From: Ectothiorhodospira shaposhnikovii
Lineage (GTDB): Bacteria > Pseudomonadota > Gammaproteobacteria > Ectothiorhodospirales > Ectothiorhodospiraceae
Direction: 5' to 3'
Assembly (NCBI RefSeq): GCF_022227765.1
Contig: NZ_JAJMLZ010000002.1
Coordinates: 186,001-250,000, forward strand
DNA length: 64,000 bases
How positions within the stretch are numbered: position 1 is the stretch's first letter; every line of letters begins with the position of its first letter. The translations under genes were made by a program, and so were the position numbers. The notes under the pieces were generated by a model that saw only the letters and a list, made by a program, of their open reading frames with translations, had not been told where the DNA came from and searched no databases. Below, in pieces: positions 43,580 through 53,416 of this stretch.

Positions 43580-45633
43580 TCCTGCTGGCCGCGGGACTGG
43601 CCGGCCCGGCCCTGGCCCTGGACGGTCTGCGCCTGGGCATCGGGGACATTCAGGGCGACGGCTGGTCCATGGCAGGCGTCAGCCTGGACCTGAGCCTGGG
43701 GCAGCGGGACACCCTGGATCTCCAGGTGGAACGACTCCGGCTCCCGGAACCCCTGGGGGCACTGCGGCAGGTCCGGCTGCAGTGCCGGGGAGGCGGGCTG
43801 GACAACATCACCCTGGATTGCCCGCAATTGCAGGTCACATGGCGACACCCGGCATTGGGATATGGCAGCGGCACGGGCCGCATGGCCCTGCGCCTGGACG
43901 GTCGGCTGGATCTGGATCTGGCCCTTGAACTGGAACGGATGGACGGGCTTCGAGTACGCCTCTTGCTGGGTCCGGGACACTGGCAGGCGACGGCAACCCT
44001 GCAGGCCCTGCCCGTGGCGGAGTTGCCGGGTCTGCTCGCGGACCTGTCCTCGCCCGCACCAGATATTCCCCTGGACGACCTTATGCTGCAGGGCGCCCTA
44101 TCCGGCCACCTGCAGGCCACCGGTGGTGACGACGGCCTGGGGCATCTTTCATCCCGACTGTCCTGGCGCTCCGGCGCCTTCAGCGCCGCCGACGGCACCC
44201 TGGCGGGAGAAGACCTGGCCATGGACCTGGCCATGGAAGCCCGACAGCAGGCCGGTGGCTGGCGGGGCCGGCTGGATCTGACCTGGTCCGAGGGAGGCAG
44301 CTACATCCACCCGGTCTATGCCGAGTCCTCGCCCGAGGCCCCCGGCCGGGTGGGACTGACTTTCAACGGCTCACCGCAACGTGGCGAACTGCGGGTGGAG
44401 CAGCTGGATCTGACCTGGGGGGAGGCCCTGCAGGTGGTGGGCAGGCTGCATCTGGACACCCGGCGGGATCCACCCCTGCGGGAGGCCGACCTGATCCTGA
44501 GCCGGGGGCGTCTGCCGGTCCTGTACGAAACCTTTCTCCAACCCTTTCTCCACGGCACGGTGCTGGAAGACCTGGAAACCCTGGGACTGGTCTCGGCCCG
44601 GCTGCAGGTCCGGGAGGGCGAGCTGTCCCAGGCGGCACTGACCGCCGTGGACGTCTACCTGGACGACCGACTGGGACGCCTGGGCCTCTACGGCCTGGAC
44701 GGTCGCTTCCTGTGGAGCGCGGCACAGATCCCACCCACCAGCAGCCTGGGCTTTGTGGGCGGACACGTCTATCGCATCCCCCTGGGCAATACCCGCCTGC
44801 GACTGCAACTGGAACAGGACGGCCTGCGACTGCTGGAACCGGCCCGGATTCCGATCCTGGACGGCGCGCTGGAAGTGGAGACACTTAAGGCGCAGGCCCT
44901 CTCCACCGATGACCCGGTGATGGAATTCGATGGCCGGATCACCCCCATTGCCATGGAACTGCTGGCCGCCGCGGTGGACCGCCCCCTGTTCACCGGCACC
45001 CTGGCCGGGGTCATCCCCCGGGTGCGCTACCAGGGGGGCGAACTGAGCGTCGGCGGACGACTGCTGATCCATGCCTTCGACGGCCTGATCATGATGCGCA
45101 ACCTGCGCCTGCGGGACCCGTTCGGCGTGGCACCGGTGCTCTCCGGCGACCTGGACATCAACCACCTGGATCTGGCCGCCATCACCGGCACCTTTGCCTT
45201 CGGCAGGATCGAGGGGCGACTGCAGGGCCACGTGCATGACCTGGTGCTGGTGAACTGGGAGCCGGTCCGTTTCGATGCCGCCCTCCACACCCCCCTGGAG
45301 GGTCATTTCCGGCGTCGCATCAGCCAACGGGCGGTGGATAATCTGGTGAGTCTGGGCGGCGGCGTGGGTGGGGCGCTGGGCACCGGCTTCCTGCGCTTCT
45401 TCGAGTCCTTCTCCTACCGCCAACTGGGCCTGTCCTGCCGCCTGCGCGGGGATGTATGCGAGATGAGCGGGGTGGCACCGGCGCCCATGGGAGGGTATTT
45501 CATCGTCCAGGGGTCGGGACTGCCCCGAATCCAGGTGGTCGGCTTCACCCGCCAGGTGGCCTGGCGGGATCTGGTGCACCGGCTGGTCAGCGCGGTGCAG
45601 TCCGGGGAGTTCTCGACGGGTGAGGACGATTGA
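43552..45633 (+). CDS. YdbH-like AsmA-type intermembrane lipid transport protein
   Basis: 693 residues from TTG 43552 inside the trhP end; no other start keeps the signal sequence (RRLLLSTLILLAAGLAGPALA). The long beta-rich body has a C-terminal part characteristic of YdbH/dicarboxylate-transport-like domains (VRYQGGELSVGGRLLIHAFDGLIMMRNLRLRDPFGVAP, region about 497-535), then INHLDLAAITGTFAFGRIEGRLQG and a closing RIQVVGFTRQVAWRDLVHRL. E. coli YdbH works with YnbE and is redundant with TamB and YhdP in moving phospholipid to the outer membrane. No ynbE-like lipoprotein gene follows. The start is uncertain. Confidence 0.72.
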   Translation: MRRLLLSTLILLAAGLAGPALALDGLRLGIGDIQGDGWSMAGVSLDLSLGQRDTLDLQVERLRLPEPLGALRQVRLQCRGGGLDNITLDCPQLQVTWRHPALGYGSGTGRMALRLDGRLDLDLALELERMDGLRVRLLLGPGHWQATATLQALPVAELPGLLADLSSPAPDIPLDDLMLQGALSGHLQATGGDDGLGHLSSRLSWRSGAFSAADGTLAGEDLAMDLAMEARQQAGGWRGRLDLTWSEGGSYIHPVYAESSPEAPGRVGLTFNGSPQRGELRVEQLDLTWGEALQVVGRLHLDTRRDPPLREADLILSRGRLPVLYETFLQPFLHGTVLEDLETLGLVSARLQVREGELSQAALTAVDVYLDDRLGRLGLYGLDGRFLWSAAQIPPTSSLGFVGGHVYRIPLGNTRLRLQLEQDGLRLLEPARIPILDGALEVETLKAQALSTDDPVMEFDGRITPIAMELLAAAVDRPLFTGTLAGVIPRVRYQGGELSVGGRLLIHAFDGLIMMRNLRLRDPFGVAPVLSGDLDINHLDLAAITGTFAFGRIEGRLQGHVHDLVLVNWEPVRFDAALHTPLEGHFRRRISQRAVDNLVSLGGGVGGALGTGFLRFFESFSYRQLGLSCRLRGDVCEMSGVAPAPMGGYFIVQGSGLPRIQVVGFTRQVAWRDLVHRLVSAVQSGEFSTGEDD

Positions 45634-45642
45634 AACCGAGGC

Positions 45643-46389
45643 TCAGCGATACCTGAACCGGTACCAGACCATGCCCAGATACTCGTGCAGGGCAAAGCGG
45701 GTGCGTTCCAGGGCAGCCGCCTGGGGAATCAGGCCCCGTCCGTCGAACCCCTCCGTCGACCGCGGGTCCGGGCGGCGGGAATAGGTCGGCATGGCGGATA
45801 CGGTCAACCCGGTCTGCTCGAAGCACCAGCGCGCCCGGGGCACATGCACCGCGTGGGTGACAAGGACGGCATGCCCGATGCCTTCGGCCAGCAGCAGTTC
45901 GGCACTGAACAGGGCGTTTTCACAGGTATTACGGCTTCGATCCTCCACCCATTGCACGGGCACGCCCCATTCCCCGGTGAGCACCTGCTGTATCAGCTCC
46001 GCCTCGCTCAGGGGTTCTTCCCCCCCCACCCGTCCACCGCTGACCAGGATCGGCAGACCGGTCTGTCGATGCACCCAGGCACCATACCTGGCCCGCTCCA
46101 GGGAAAAGTGGTTCACCGTGTCGCCGCCGTATTCCGGGGCATCCGCGCGCCTTCCACCGGCCAGGATGACGACAGCACCGGCCTCATCCGGTGCGGCCTG
46201 CACGGCACGGGCCCGGTCTTCAAGGGCACCGGTGAGCGCATGGGACACCATCGGCAGCGAGGCCAGATAAAGTAACAGCAGGCCCAGCACCACCAGGGTC
46301 CGCCCCATCCACGTCCGCCGGAACAACACCCCCGCCAGTACGAGCAGCAGGGGGCTTGCAGGCGGCATCAGCAACAGTTCCAGGGCCAC
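45643..46389 (-). CDS. YdcF/ElyC family membrane protein (DUF218)
   Basis: 248 residues from a GTG at 46389 with GGAGAG four bases upstream; a GTG at 46401 lacks a ribosome site. Two N-terminal hydrophobic segments (LLLVLAGVLF and TLVVLGLLLLYLASLPM) precede the DUF218 domain: AGAVVILAGGRR, SLERARYGAWVHRQTGLPILVSGG, EDRSRNTCENALFSAELL and AVLVTHAVHVPRARWCFE. ElyC-type members act in envelope and peptidoglycan precursor balance; the reaction is unknown. Ends ten bases from the convergent YdbH-like gene. Confidence 0.85.
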   Translation of the reverse strand: MALELLLMPPASPLLLVLAGVLFRRTWMGRTLVVLGLLLLYLASLPMVSHALTGALEDRARAVQAAPDEAGAVVILAGGRRADAPEYGGDTVNHFSLERARYGAWVHRQTGLPILVSGGRVGGEEPLSEAELIQQVLTGEWGVPVQWVEDRSRNTCENALFSAELLLAEGIGHAVLVTHAVHVPRARWCFEQTGLTVSAMPTYSRRPDPRSTEGFDGRGLIPQAAALERTRFALHEYLGMVWYRFRYR

Positions 46390-46509
46390 GCTTCTCTCCA
46401 CGGACTTGGCAAATCATCGGGCCGACGACCGGCAGCACGACGGCTTCGGCAGCGGCCTCCGGACACGGTATGATCAACACGGCATTCTACAGAAAAGGAG
46501 ACCTCGCCC

Positions 46510-47478
46510 ATGACCGCCCTCGATCCCGGTCGGCGTCGCGCCCTCAAGGCCCTGATGGCCGCCACCCTCGTGCCCGCCCTTGCCGGTCTGCCCGGTCCGG
46601 CCGCCGCGGGCCGGACACCCCGCGTCGGACTGGCGCTGGGCAGCGGCGGCGCCCGGGGCCTGTCCCATGTGCTCATCTTCGAAGTGCTGGAGGAACTGGG
46701 CGTGGTCCCGCACCGCATCGCCGGTTCCAGCATCGGCGCCATCATGGGGGCGCTCTACGCGGCGGGCCTGTCGTCCCGGGATATCCATGATGCCATCGAC
46801 ACCCTCACCGTGGCCCACGACGAATCCTGGTTCGAGTCCCTGCTGAACCGGGAATGGACTCGCTGGATCAAGTTCCTGGAGCCCTTCGGCGCCAAGGGCG
46901 GGCTGATGAAGTCGGACGCCTTCATCAAGTTCCTTAAGGATATCGCCGGCGTGGGTCGTTTCGAGGAACTCCAGATCCCCCTGCAGGTGGTGGCCACCGA
47001 CTTCTGGGAACGGCGCATGGCGGTGTTCGACAGCGGTGATCTCTGGCCCGCCGTCCAGGGCAGCATGGCCATGCCCGGGCTGTTCAGCCCGGTCACCGTG
47101 GGCGACAGGGTGCTGGTGGACGGCGGTCTCACCAACCCCGTCCCCTATGATCTGTTGCTGGAGGATTGCGACATCACCATCGCCGTGGACGTGCTGGGCA
47201 CGCGGGAGCCGAACCACGATAACGGTAACGGCGGCGTCAACGGTGCGGGCAACGGCAACCCGTCCTACTTCGACAACAGCTTCAACACCTTCCAGATCAT
47301 GCAGTTCTCGATCCTGGAAGAAAAGCTCAGGCGGGTCCGACCGGACATCCTGATCCGCCCAAAGATCAGCAATGTGCGGGTATTGGAGTTCTACCGTTTC
47401 GAGACCATTTTCGAACAGTCCCGGCCGGCGGCGGAACAACTGCACAAGGAGTTGAAGGCGCTGCTCGGGAAGCACTGA
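46510..47478 (+). CDS. Patatin-like phospholipase (RssA/NTE type) with a twin-arginine-like leader
   Basis: 322 residues. The leader GRRRALKALMAATLVPALAG then PGPAAA resembles a Tat signal, which would send the folded enzyme to the periplasm. The catalytic domain has GLALGSGGARGLSHV (oxyanion G-G-x-R-G), AGSSIGAIMGALYAAG (G-x-S-x-G nucleophile Ser at about residue 76) and LVDGGLTNPVP with the catalytic Asp (D-G-G). After it sits an Asn/Gly-rich insertion (NHDNGNGGVNGAGNGNPSYF, about residues 236-255) unlike the rest. It likely hydrolyses lysophospholipids or acyl esters. Divergent from the YdcF gene. Confidence 0.85.
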   Translation: MTALDPGRRRALKALMAATLVPALAGLPGPAAAGRTPRVGLALGSGGARGLSHVLIFEVLEELGVVPHRIAGSSIGAIMGALYAAGLSSRDIHDAIDTLTVAHDESWFESLLNREWTRWIKFLEPFGAKGGLMKSDAFIKFLKDIAGVGRFEELQIPLQVVATDFWERRMAVFDSGDLWPAVQGSMAMPGLFSPVTVGDRVLVDGGLTNPVPYDLLLEDCDITIAVDVLGTREPNHDNGNGGVNGAGNGNPSYFDNSFNTFQIMQFSILEEKLRRVRPDILIRPKISNVRVLEFYRFETIFEQSRPAAEQLHKELKALLGKH

Positions 47479-47561
47479 ACAGCAGCGGACCACCATGACC
47501 TCCCGACTCCCGATCCGTTATGATCAGAAGCCCCGAACCACGGATTGCCATTGATCAAATC

Positions 47562-47810
47562 ATGACCCCAGAACAGGTACAAGCGCTCATCGCCGCCGGG
47601 CTGCCCGACGCCCAAGTCACCGTCAGCGGCCAGGAAGGCCATTTCGAGGCCGTGGTCATCTGCGAATCCTTCGCCGGACTCAGCCGCCTCAAGCGGGAAC
47701 AGAGGGTCAACGCCACCGTCAGGCGGGAGATCACCAGCGGTGCCCTGCACGCCCTGTCCATTCGCCCCATGACCCCGGAAGAATGGGCGCAAAAGCACCC
47801 GAACGCCTGA
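47562..47810 (+). CDS. ibaG: BolA/IbaG family protein
   Basis: 82 residues from ATG 47562; an in-frame ATG at 47520 is 14 codons upstream. Pattern VTVSGQEGHFEAVVICESFAGLSRLKREQRVNATVR (region 18-53) then GALHALSIRPMTPEEW matches IbaG-type BolA proteins, with the conserved His in G-x-L-H-A-L-S. These bind 2Fe-2S with monothiol glutaredoxins and affect envelope and stress responses. In many gammaproteobacteria ibaG sits near mlaB and murA; that context is absent here. Confidence 0.9.
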   Translation: MTPEQVQALIAAGLPDAQVTVSGQEGHFEAVVICESFAGLSRLKREQRVNATVRREITSGALHALSIRPMTPEEWAQKHPNA

Positions 47811-47848
47811 TTTTTCATCGACCGCCGAAAAACTTACGGAACCCCCCC

Positions 47849-49123
47849 ATGAAATTCGAGACCCAGGCCATTCACGCCGGCTTCAGCCCCGACCCCACCA
47901 CCAAGGCCGTGGCGGTGCCCATCTACCAGACCACGTCCTATGCCTTCGACGACACCCAGCATGGGGCCGACCTGTTCGACCTGAAGGTGGCGGGCAACAT
48001 CTACACCCGCATCATGAACCCCACCACCGACGTGCTGGAAAAACGCCTGGCCGCCCTGGAAGGCGGCGTGGGCGCCCTGGCCCTGGCCTCGGGCATGGCC
48101 GCCGTCACCTATGCCATCATGACCATCGCCGAGGCGGGACATAACATCGTCACCACCAGCACCCTCTACGGCGGCACCTACAACTTGTTCGCCCATACCC
48201 TGCCCCGCTACGGCATTGAGGTCCGCTTCGCCGCCCCCGGCGACATTGATGGCATGCGCGCCCTGATGGACGACAACACCCGGGCGGTATTCTGCGAATC
48301 CGTCGGCAACCCGGCCGGCAACGTGGCGGACCTGCGGGCTCTGGCGGACATGGCCCACGCCCACGGCGTGCCGCTGATCGTGGACAATACCGTGCCCACC
48401 CCCTACCTGTGCCGCCCCTTCGAGCACGGTGCCGACATCGTGGTGCATGCCCTCACCAAGTACATGGGCGGACACGGCACCACCGTGGCCGGGGCCATCG
48501 TGGATTCGGGCAATTTCCCCTGGGCGGAACACAAGGATCGCTTCATCCGCCTGTGCGAGCCGGACCGGTCCTACCATGGCGTGGTCTACACCGAGGCCTT
48601 CGGTGCCGCCGCCTATATCGGCCGCGCCCGGGTGGTCCCCCTGCGCAACATGGGCGCCGCCCTGTCCCCATTCAACAGCTTCCTGATCCTGCAAGGCATC
48701 GAGACCCTGGCGGTGCGCATGGACCGGCACTGCGAGAACGCCTTGCGGGTGGCCCGATTCCTCAAGGCGCACCCCGGCGTGAGCTGGGTGCGCTTTGCCG
48801 GCCTGGAAGACCATCCCGATCACGCCCTGGCGCAAAAATACATGGACGGCCGCGCCGCCAGCATCCTGTCCTTCGGCATCAAGGGCGGCCGCGAGGCCGG
48901 TGCCCGCTTCATCGACGCCCTGAACCTGGCCGTGCGTCTGGTGAACATCGGCGATACGAAGACCCTGGCCTGCCATCCAGCCACCACCACCCATCGTCAG
49001 CTGTCGCCGGAAGAGCTGCAAAAAGCCGGCGTTTCCGAGGACATGGTCAGGCTTTCCATTGGCATCGAGCACGTGGATGATATCCTTGCAGACCTGGACC
49101 AGGCCCTGGCGGCCGCCGGCTGA
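47849..49123 (+). CDS. metY: O-acetylhomoserine aminocarboxypropyltransferase (MetY-type)
   Basis: 424 residues from ATG 47849. A PLP enzyme of the Cys/Met metabolism family making homocysteine from O-acetylhomoserine and sulfide. It begins FETQAIHAGFSPDPTTKAVAVPIYQTTSY, then YTRIMNPTTDVLEKRLAALEGG, VDNTVPTPYLCRPFEHGADI and HALTKYMGGHGTTVAGAIVD with the PLP-binding Lys (T-K in ALTKY). It ends with CHPATTTHRQL and VRLSIGIEHVDDILADL. The length and sequence favour MetY over MetB/MetZ. No SAM riboswitch fits in the 38-base gap upstream. Confidence 0.93.
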   Translation: MKFETQAIHAGFSPDPTTKAVAVPIYQTTSYAFDDTQHGADLFDLKVAGNIYTRIMNPTTDVLEKRLAALEGGVGALALASGMAAVTYAIMTIAEAGHNIVTTSTLYGGTYNLFAHTLPRYGIEVRFAAPGDIDGMRALMDDNTRAVFCESVGNPAGNVADLRALADMAHAHGVPLIVDNTVPTPYLCRPFEHGADIVVHALTKYMGGHGTTVAGAIVDSGNFPWAEHKDRFIRLCEPDRSYHGVVYTEAFGAAAYIGRARVVPLRNMGAALSPFNSFLILQGIETLAVRMDRHCENALRVARFLKAHPGVSWVRFAGLEDHPDHALAQKYMDGRAASILSFGIKGGREAGARFIDALNLAVRLVNIGDTKTLACHPATTTHRQLSPEELQKAGVSEDMVRLSIGIEHVDDILADLDQALAAAG

Positions 49124-49176
49124 ATGCGGCTACCGGCCCGGTCCGCATCCAATCCGCCATCAGGAATCACGTCACC

Positions 49177-50400
49177 ATGGCAGCCAGCATCGATGCCCCC
49201 CGCTTCGAGGATCTCGTCCCCATCAACGAGCTGTCAGAAGCCGGGCGCAACCAGCTCAGGATCCATCTGCGCAAGGGCGTCCTGCGCGCCGGCAACAAAC
49301 TCAGCCCCGGCCATGACGCGGCGGATCTGGTGTACCTGCTGTCCGGTCGCCTGAGCCTGGTGTCCCGCGGCGTGCCCGAAGAGGTGCGCGGCGGGATGGA
49401 GCGGGCCTGCCAGCCCCTGTTCTCCGACCGTCACCAGGGGGAGTTTGCCGTGGCGGAAACCGACTGCATTCTCCTGCGCGTCAACCGGCAGGTCTTCACG
49501 GCCCTGCTGAGCCGGGAGCGCACGGCCGGCGTCGAGGTGGTGGACGTGGACGTGGACGAGACCCAGAGCTCCATCTTCCGGGATCTCTACCAGGCCACCA
49601 TCAATGGCCGCCTGGAGCTGCCGCCGATGCCCGAAGTGGCCATGCGCATCCAGCGCATGGCCCAGGATCCGGACGTGGGGGTCAGCGAGATCACCCAGGT
49701 GATCCAGACCGACCCGGTGGTGGCGGGCGCCATCATGCACGCCACCAACAGTCCCCTGTTCCGGGCCGGCAAGCCCATCAACAACATCCGCGACGCGGTC
49801 ATACGCTTGGGGTTCAACGCCACCCAGAAACTGGCGTTCAACATTGCCATGCGGCAGGCCTTCCAGGCCCGCTCCCCCAAAACCCGCCAACACATGCGCG
49901 AACTGTGGGACCGCAGCGTCGACATCTCCGCGATCGCCTATGTGCTGGGCAGACACCTCAAGGGTTTCGACCCGGACCGGGCCCAGTTGGCGGGCCTGAT
50001 GCACGAGATCGGCACCATCCCGATCCTGAACTACCTGGACCGTCACGAGATCCATCTCAATGATGAACAACTGGAACACACCATCACCAAGCTGCGCGGC
50101 ATGACCGGCGTCATGGTACTGAACTACTGGGGCATGGACCCTGAACTGGTGAGCGTGGCGGAACATGCGGGCAACTGGCAGCGGGAACACCCGAATCCCG
50201 GCGACTACTGCGATCTGGTGATCGTGTCACGCCTGCTCAGCGGGCGGGATGCCGGCACCGGCGCGGCATTGCCCCCCCTCGATCAGGTTCCCGCCTTCCA
50301 GAAACTGGATCTGGGCCCGCTCGACGATGACATGAGCCTGGGATTGCTCAAGGAAACCGAACAGGAAATCGCCGCCCTCAGGAACATACTCCATGGCTGA
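49177..50400 (+). CDS. HDOD-domain protein with a cyclic-nucleotide-binding-like N-terminus (1 of 2)
   Basis: 407 residues. The first 115 residues resemble a degenerate cNMP-binding fold (NQLRIHLRKGVLRAGNKL, LVYLLSGRLSLVS). Residues about 140-340 form an HDOD domain: LPPMPEVAMRIQRMAQDPDVGVSEITQVIQTDPVVAGAIMHATNS (region 150-193), IRDAVIRLGFNATQKLAFNIAM and LMHEIGTIPILNY. The canonical metal His-Asp pair is not conserved, as usual for HDOD proteins, which are signalling adaptors rather than phosphodiesterases. It overlaps a paralogue by eight bases. Partners and inputs are unknown. Confidence 0.85.
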   Translation: MAASIDAPRFEDLVPINELSEAGRNQLRIHLRKGVLRAGNKLSPGHDAADLVYLLSGRLSLVSRGVPEEVRGGMERACQPLFSDRHQGEFAVAETDCILLRVNRQVFTALLSRERTAGVEVVDVDVDETQSSIFRDLYQATINGRLELPPMPEVAMRIQRMAQDPDVGVSEITQVIQTDPVVAGAIMHATNSPLFRAGKPINNIRDAVIRLGFNATQKLAFNIAMRQAFQARSPKTRQHMRELWDRSVDISAIAYVLGRHLKGFDPDRAQLAGLMHEIGTIPILNYLDRHEIHLNDEQLEHTITKLRGMTGVMVLNYWGMDPELVSVAEHAGNWQREHPNPGDYCDLVIVSRLLSGRDAGTGAALPPLDQVPAFQKLDLGPLDDDMSLGLLKETEQEIAALRNILHG

Positions 50401-51628
50401 CAGCATCTCCGCAGATACACTGACCGGCCTGCAGCCACTGCAGGAACTGGGCGAACAGTCCCGAGGCAGTCTGGCCAGCAAGGCCACCGTGAGAACCCTC
50501 AAACCAGGCACACGGATCACGGCCGCGGAAGAGAACCGCTGGATGCTCTACGTCCTGGCCGGACGCATCACCTTCGTGGCCAATGACAAGCCGATACTGA
50601 TCGAGGCAGGCAGCCCGCGGGCGCAACACCCTCTGTTCAGCGCGAAAAACCTGCGGGAGTTTGCCGTATGCGCCACCCCGGCACAGATCCTGTGCATTGA
50701 CCGCAACATGTACGAGTCCCTCAGCCAACAGCAACGGGATGCCAATTTCGAGGTGCAGGAAACCATTCTCAGCCCCACCGAGAGCGCCCTTTTCGCCAGG
50801 ATCTACCAGCATATCGTCACCGGACGCCTGGATCTGCCGGCCATGCCCGAAGTGGCCGTCAAGATTCAGGGCGCGATCAACGCCTCCGACGCGGACGCCT
50901 ACCGGCTGTCGCGGATCATCCAGATGGACCTGGCCGTGACCGGCGGCCTGGTCAAGGCCGCCAACAGCGCCCTTTACGGCGGTGCAAGCCCGGTCAGCAG
51001 CGTGCGGGATGCCATTGTCAGACTGGGTTTTGATGTCACCCGACAGTTGGTGATCAGCATCGCCATGAAACAGGTCTTCAGCACGGACATACCCGCCCTG
51101 AAAAAGCGCATGCGGACACTGTGGGACCGCAGCGTGCACGTCTCCGCCCTGAGCTACGTACTGGCCCGCCACAGTCAGCGTTTCGATCCGGAACATGCCA
51201 TGCTTGCCGGGCTGCTCTATCAGGTCGGCATGGTCCCCCTGCTGGACCATATCGGGCGCCGGTACAGCGACATCCCGGAAACCGAGATCGACAGCATCCT
51301 CACCCGACTGCATCCGGTGGTGGGGGAACTGGTGATCAATTACTGGGGGCTTGGTCCCGATATCTGTCAGGTGGTGCGGGAGTGCGGCAACCTGGAACGC
51401 AACGGCCACAACACCCCGGATTACTGTGACGTGGTGCTGGTCGCCGACCTCTACCGCAGAGCCCACGACCGCAACGACACCCATGCGCCGAGTTATCACC
51501 AGGTACCCGCCTACGAAAAGCTGGGACTCCCCGAACCCGACGACGATTTGAAGATCAACATCATCAGCGAGGCCGAGGAAGAAATCCGCGAGGTCATGGA
51601 CTTCCTCAAGGGCATCAAAGTGGTCTGA
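50393..51628 (+). CDS. HDOD-domain protein with a cyclic-nucleotide-binding-like N-terminus (2 of 2)
   Basis: 411 residues, starting within the last codons of its paralogue, so translation is probably coupled. It shares the same plan: an N-terminal cNMP-binding-like region ([29 protein letters not shown], about 25-55) and an HDOD domain ([31 protein letters not shown]-like [33 protein letters not shown]). The two differ over much of the N-terminal region, so they have diverged in input. They may form a heterodimer, a suggestion from tandem order only. lipA follows 46 bases later. Confidence 0.85.
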   Translation: MADSISADTLTGLQPLQELGEQSRGSLASKATVRTLKPGTRITAAEENRWMLYVLAGRITFVANDKPILIEAGSPRAQHPLFSAKNLREFAVCATPAQILCIDRNMYESLSQQQRDANFEVQETILSPTESALFARIYQHIVTGRLDLPAMPEVAVKIQGAINASDADAYRLSRIIQMDLAVTGGLVKAANSALYGGASPVSSVRDAIVRLGFDVTRQLVISIAMKQVFSTDIPALKKRMRTLWDRSVHVSALSYVLARHSQRFDPEHAMLAGLLYQVGMVPLLDHIGRRYSDIPETEIDSILTRLHPVVGELVINYWGLGPDICQVVRECGNLERNGHNTPDYCDVVLVADLYRRAHDRNDTHAPSYHQVPAYEKLGLPEPDDDLKINIISEAEEEIREVMDFLKGIKVV

Positions 51629-51674
51629 GCACCTTGGTCAGTCGCACGCCCATCCCAGCCCTACAGGATATGCC

Positions 51675-52664
51675 ATGAGTCATCCCCCCCAGCGCCCGGT
51701 TCAGGGTGAAAAGCTGCGCGCCGCCGACAAGGTGGCCCGCATCCCGGTCAAGGTGGCCCCCACCGTGCAAGTCCAGCGCAAGCCGCCGTGGATTCGCGCC
51801 CGGGCCCAGGGCAGCCCGGAAGTTCAACGCCTCAAGCGGGTACTGCGGGACAGTCACTTGCATACCGTCTGCGAAGAAGCCGCCTGCCCCAATCTGGGGG
51901 AATGTTTCGGCCACGGCACCGCCACTTTCATCATCATGGGTGACATCTGCACCCGGCGTTGTCCTTTTTGCGACGTGGCCCACGGCCGCCCCAATCCCCT
52001 GGATCCGGAAGAACCCGTGAACCTGGCCCGCACGGTGCGGGCCATGGGCCTGCGCTACGTGGTCATCACTTCGGTGGACCGGGACGACCTGCGGGATGGC
52101 GGCGCCGCCCATTTCGTCGACTGCATCCGCGAGACCCGCGCCCTGTGCCCCGAGATCCGCATCGAGATCCTGGTGCCGGACTTTCGCGGTCGTATGGAGA
52201 TCGCCCTGGAGATCCTGGATCAGGCCCCGCCGGACGTCTTCAACCACAACATGGAGACCGTTCCACGACTGTATCGGCAGGCCCGTCCCGGCGCCGACTA
52301 TGCCTGGTCCCTGGCCCTGCTCAAGGCCTTCAAGGCCCGACACCCGGACATCCCCACCAAGTCCGGACTCATGCTGGGGCTGGGTGAAACGTCGGCGGAA
52401 GTGGAAGCCGCGCTCAGGGACCTTAGGGACCATGACTGCGAGATGCTGACCCTGGGCCAGTACCTGCAACCTTCCCGGCACCATCTGCCGGTGAGCCGGT
52501 TCGTCACCCCGGAGGAATTCGAGCGTCTGGCCCAGGTGGCCTACGGGCTGGGCTTCTCTCAGGTGGCCAGCGGCCCCATGGTGCGCTCCTCCTACCATGC
52601 GGACCAGCAGGCAGCCGCCTATGGCCTGGACGCCGGCGCCCGGGAACCCGCCGGTCATGGATGA
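51675..52664 (+). CDS. lipA: Lipoyl synthase
   Basis: 329 residues. Radical SAM enzyme inserting two sulfurs into octanoyl-lipoyl domains. The auxiliary cluster cysteines lie in [28 protein letters not shown] (region 65-93), the radical SAM cluster in [13 protein letters not shown] (CxxxCxxC, about residues 95-102), and the conserved RSSY serine ligand in [10 protein letters not shown] near the end. Normal length. lipB is not adjacent; a lipoate-ligase-like protein is encoded at 35171. Its stop overlaps the moeB start by eight bases. Confidence 0.97.
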   Translation: MSHPPQRPVQGEKLRAADKVARIPVKVAPTVQVQRKPPWIRARAQGSPEVQRLKRVLRDSHLHTVCEEAACPNLGECFGHGTATFIIMGDICTRRCPFCDVAHGRPNPLDPEEPVNLARTVRAMGLRYVVITSVDRDDLRDGGAAHFVDCIRETRALCPEIRIEILVPDFRGRMEIALEILDQAPPDVFNHNMETVPRLYRQARPGADYAWSLALLKAFKARHPDIPTKSGLMLGLGETSAEVEAALRDLRDHDCEMLTLGQYLQPSRHHLPVSRFVTPEEFERLAQVAYGLGFSQVASGPMVRSSYHADQQAAAYGLDAGAREPAGHG

Positions 52665-53403
52665 CCCGATCCTGCTGCGCTACAGTCGCCAGATCCTGTT
52701 GCCCCAGGTGGGCTACGAGGGTCAGGAACGGCTGGGGCAATCCCATGCCCTGATCATCGGCCTGGGGGGGCTGGGCAGTCCCGTGGCCCTGTACCTGGCC
52801 GCCGCCGGCGTGGGCCGGCTCACCCTGGTGGACTTCGACCGGGTGGATCTGTCCAACCTGCAGCGCCAGATCATCCATCGTACCGACCGCATCGGTCGGC
52901 CCAAGGTGACCTCGGCCGAGGAATCCATTGCCGGGATCAATCCCCTGGTGCGGGTGACCTGCATCGACCAGGCCCTGACAGGGGATGCCCTGGCCCAGGC
53001 CATGGCCGATGTGGACGTGGTGCTGGACTGTTCCGACAACTTCGCCACCCGCTTTGCGGTCAACCGGGCCTGTGTGGCCACGGGCACCCCCCTGGTATCG
53101 GCGGCGGTGATCCGGCTGGAGGGGCAGCTGTCGGTATTCGAGCCCCGGGTCGCGGACAGCCCCTGCTACCACTGTCTCTACGGAGAAGGCGAGGAGACCG
53201 CCGAGACCTGCAGCCGCAACGGGGTCCTGGCCAGCCTGCCGGGGGTGATGGGGACACTACAGGCCACCGAGGCCCTGAAACTACTGCTGGGCCTGCCCAC
53301 GGTGCGGGGGCGGCTGCTGCTGCTGGATGCCCTGGCGATGGAGTGGCGCAGCATCCGGGTGAGGAAGGACCCGGGCTGCGCCGTCTGCGGGAAGGGGGGA
53401 TGA
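52657..53403 (+). CDS. moeB: MoeB/ThiF-type E1-like sulfurtransferase-activating adenylyltransferase
   Basis: 248 residues from ATG 52657. [24 protein letters not shown] at the start, [21 protein letters not shown] for [21 protein letters not shown] with the conserved Asp/Arg/Gln, and two zinc CxxC pairs (CYHC near residue 170 and CAVC near 243). This is the standard MoeB form without a rhodanese domain. It adenylates the MoaD C-terminal glycine and possibly ThiS. Position after lipA is unusual for a moco gene; the moaD-moaE genes lie 30 kb away. Confidence 0.9.
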   Translation: MDDPILLRYSRQILLPQVGYEGQERLGQSHALIIGLGGLGSPVALYLAAAGVGRLTLVDFDRVDLSNLQRQIIHRTDRIGRPKVTSAEESIAGINPLVRVTCIDQALTGDALAQAMADVDVVLDCSDNFATRFAVNRACVATGTPLVSAAVIRLEGQLSVFEPRVADSPCYHCLYGEGEETAETCSRNGVLASLPGVMGTLQATEALKLLLGLPTVRGRLLLLDALAMEWRSIRVRKDPGCAVCGKGG

Positions 53404-53416
53404 GGGGGGAGGGGCG

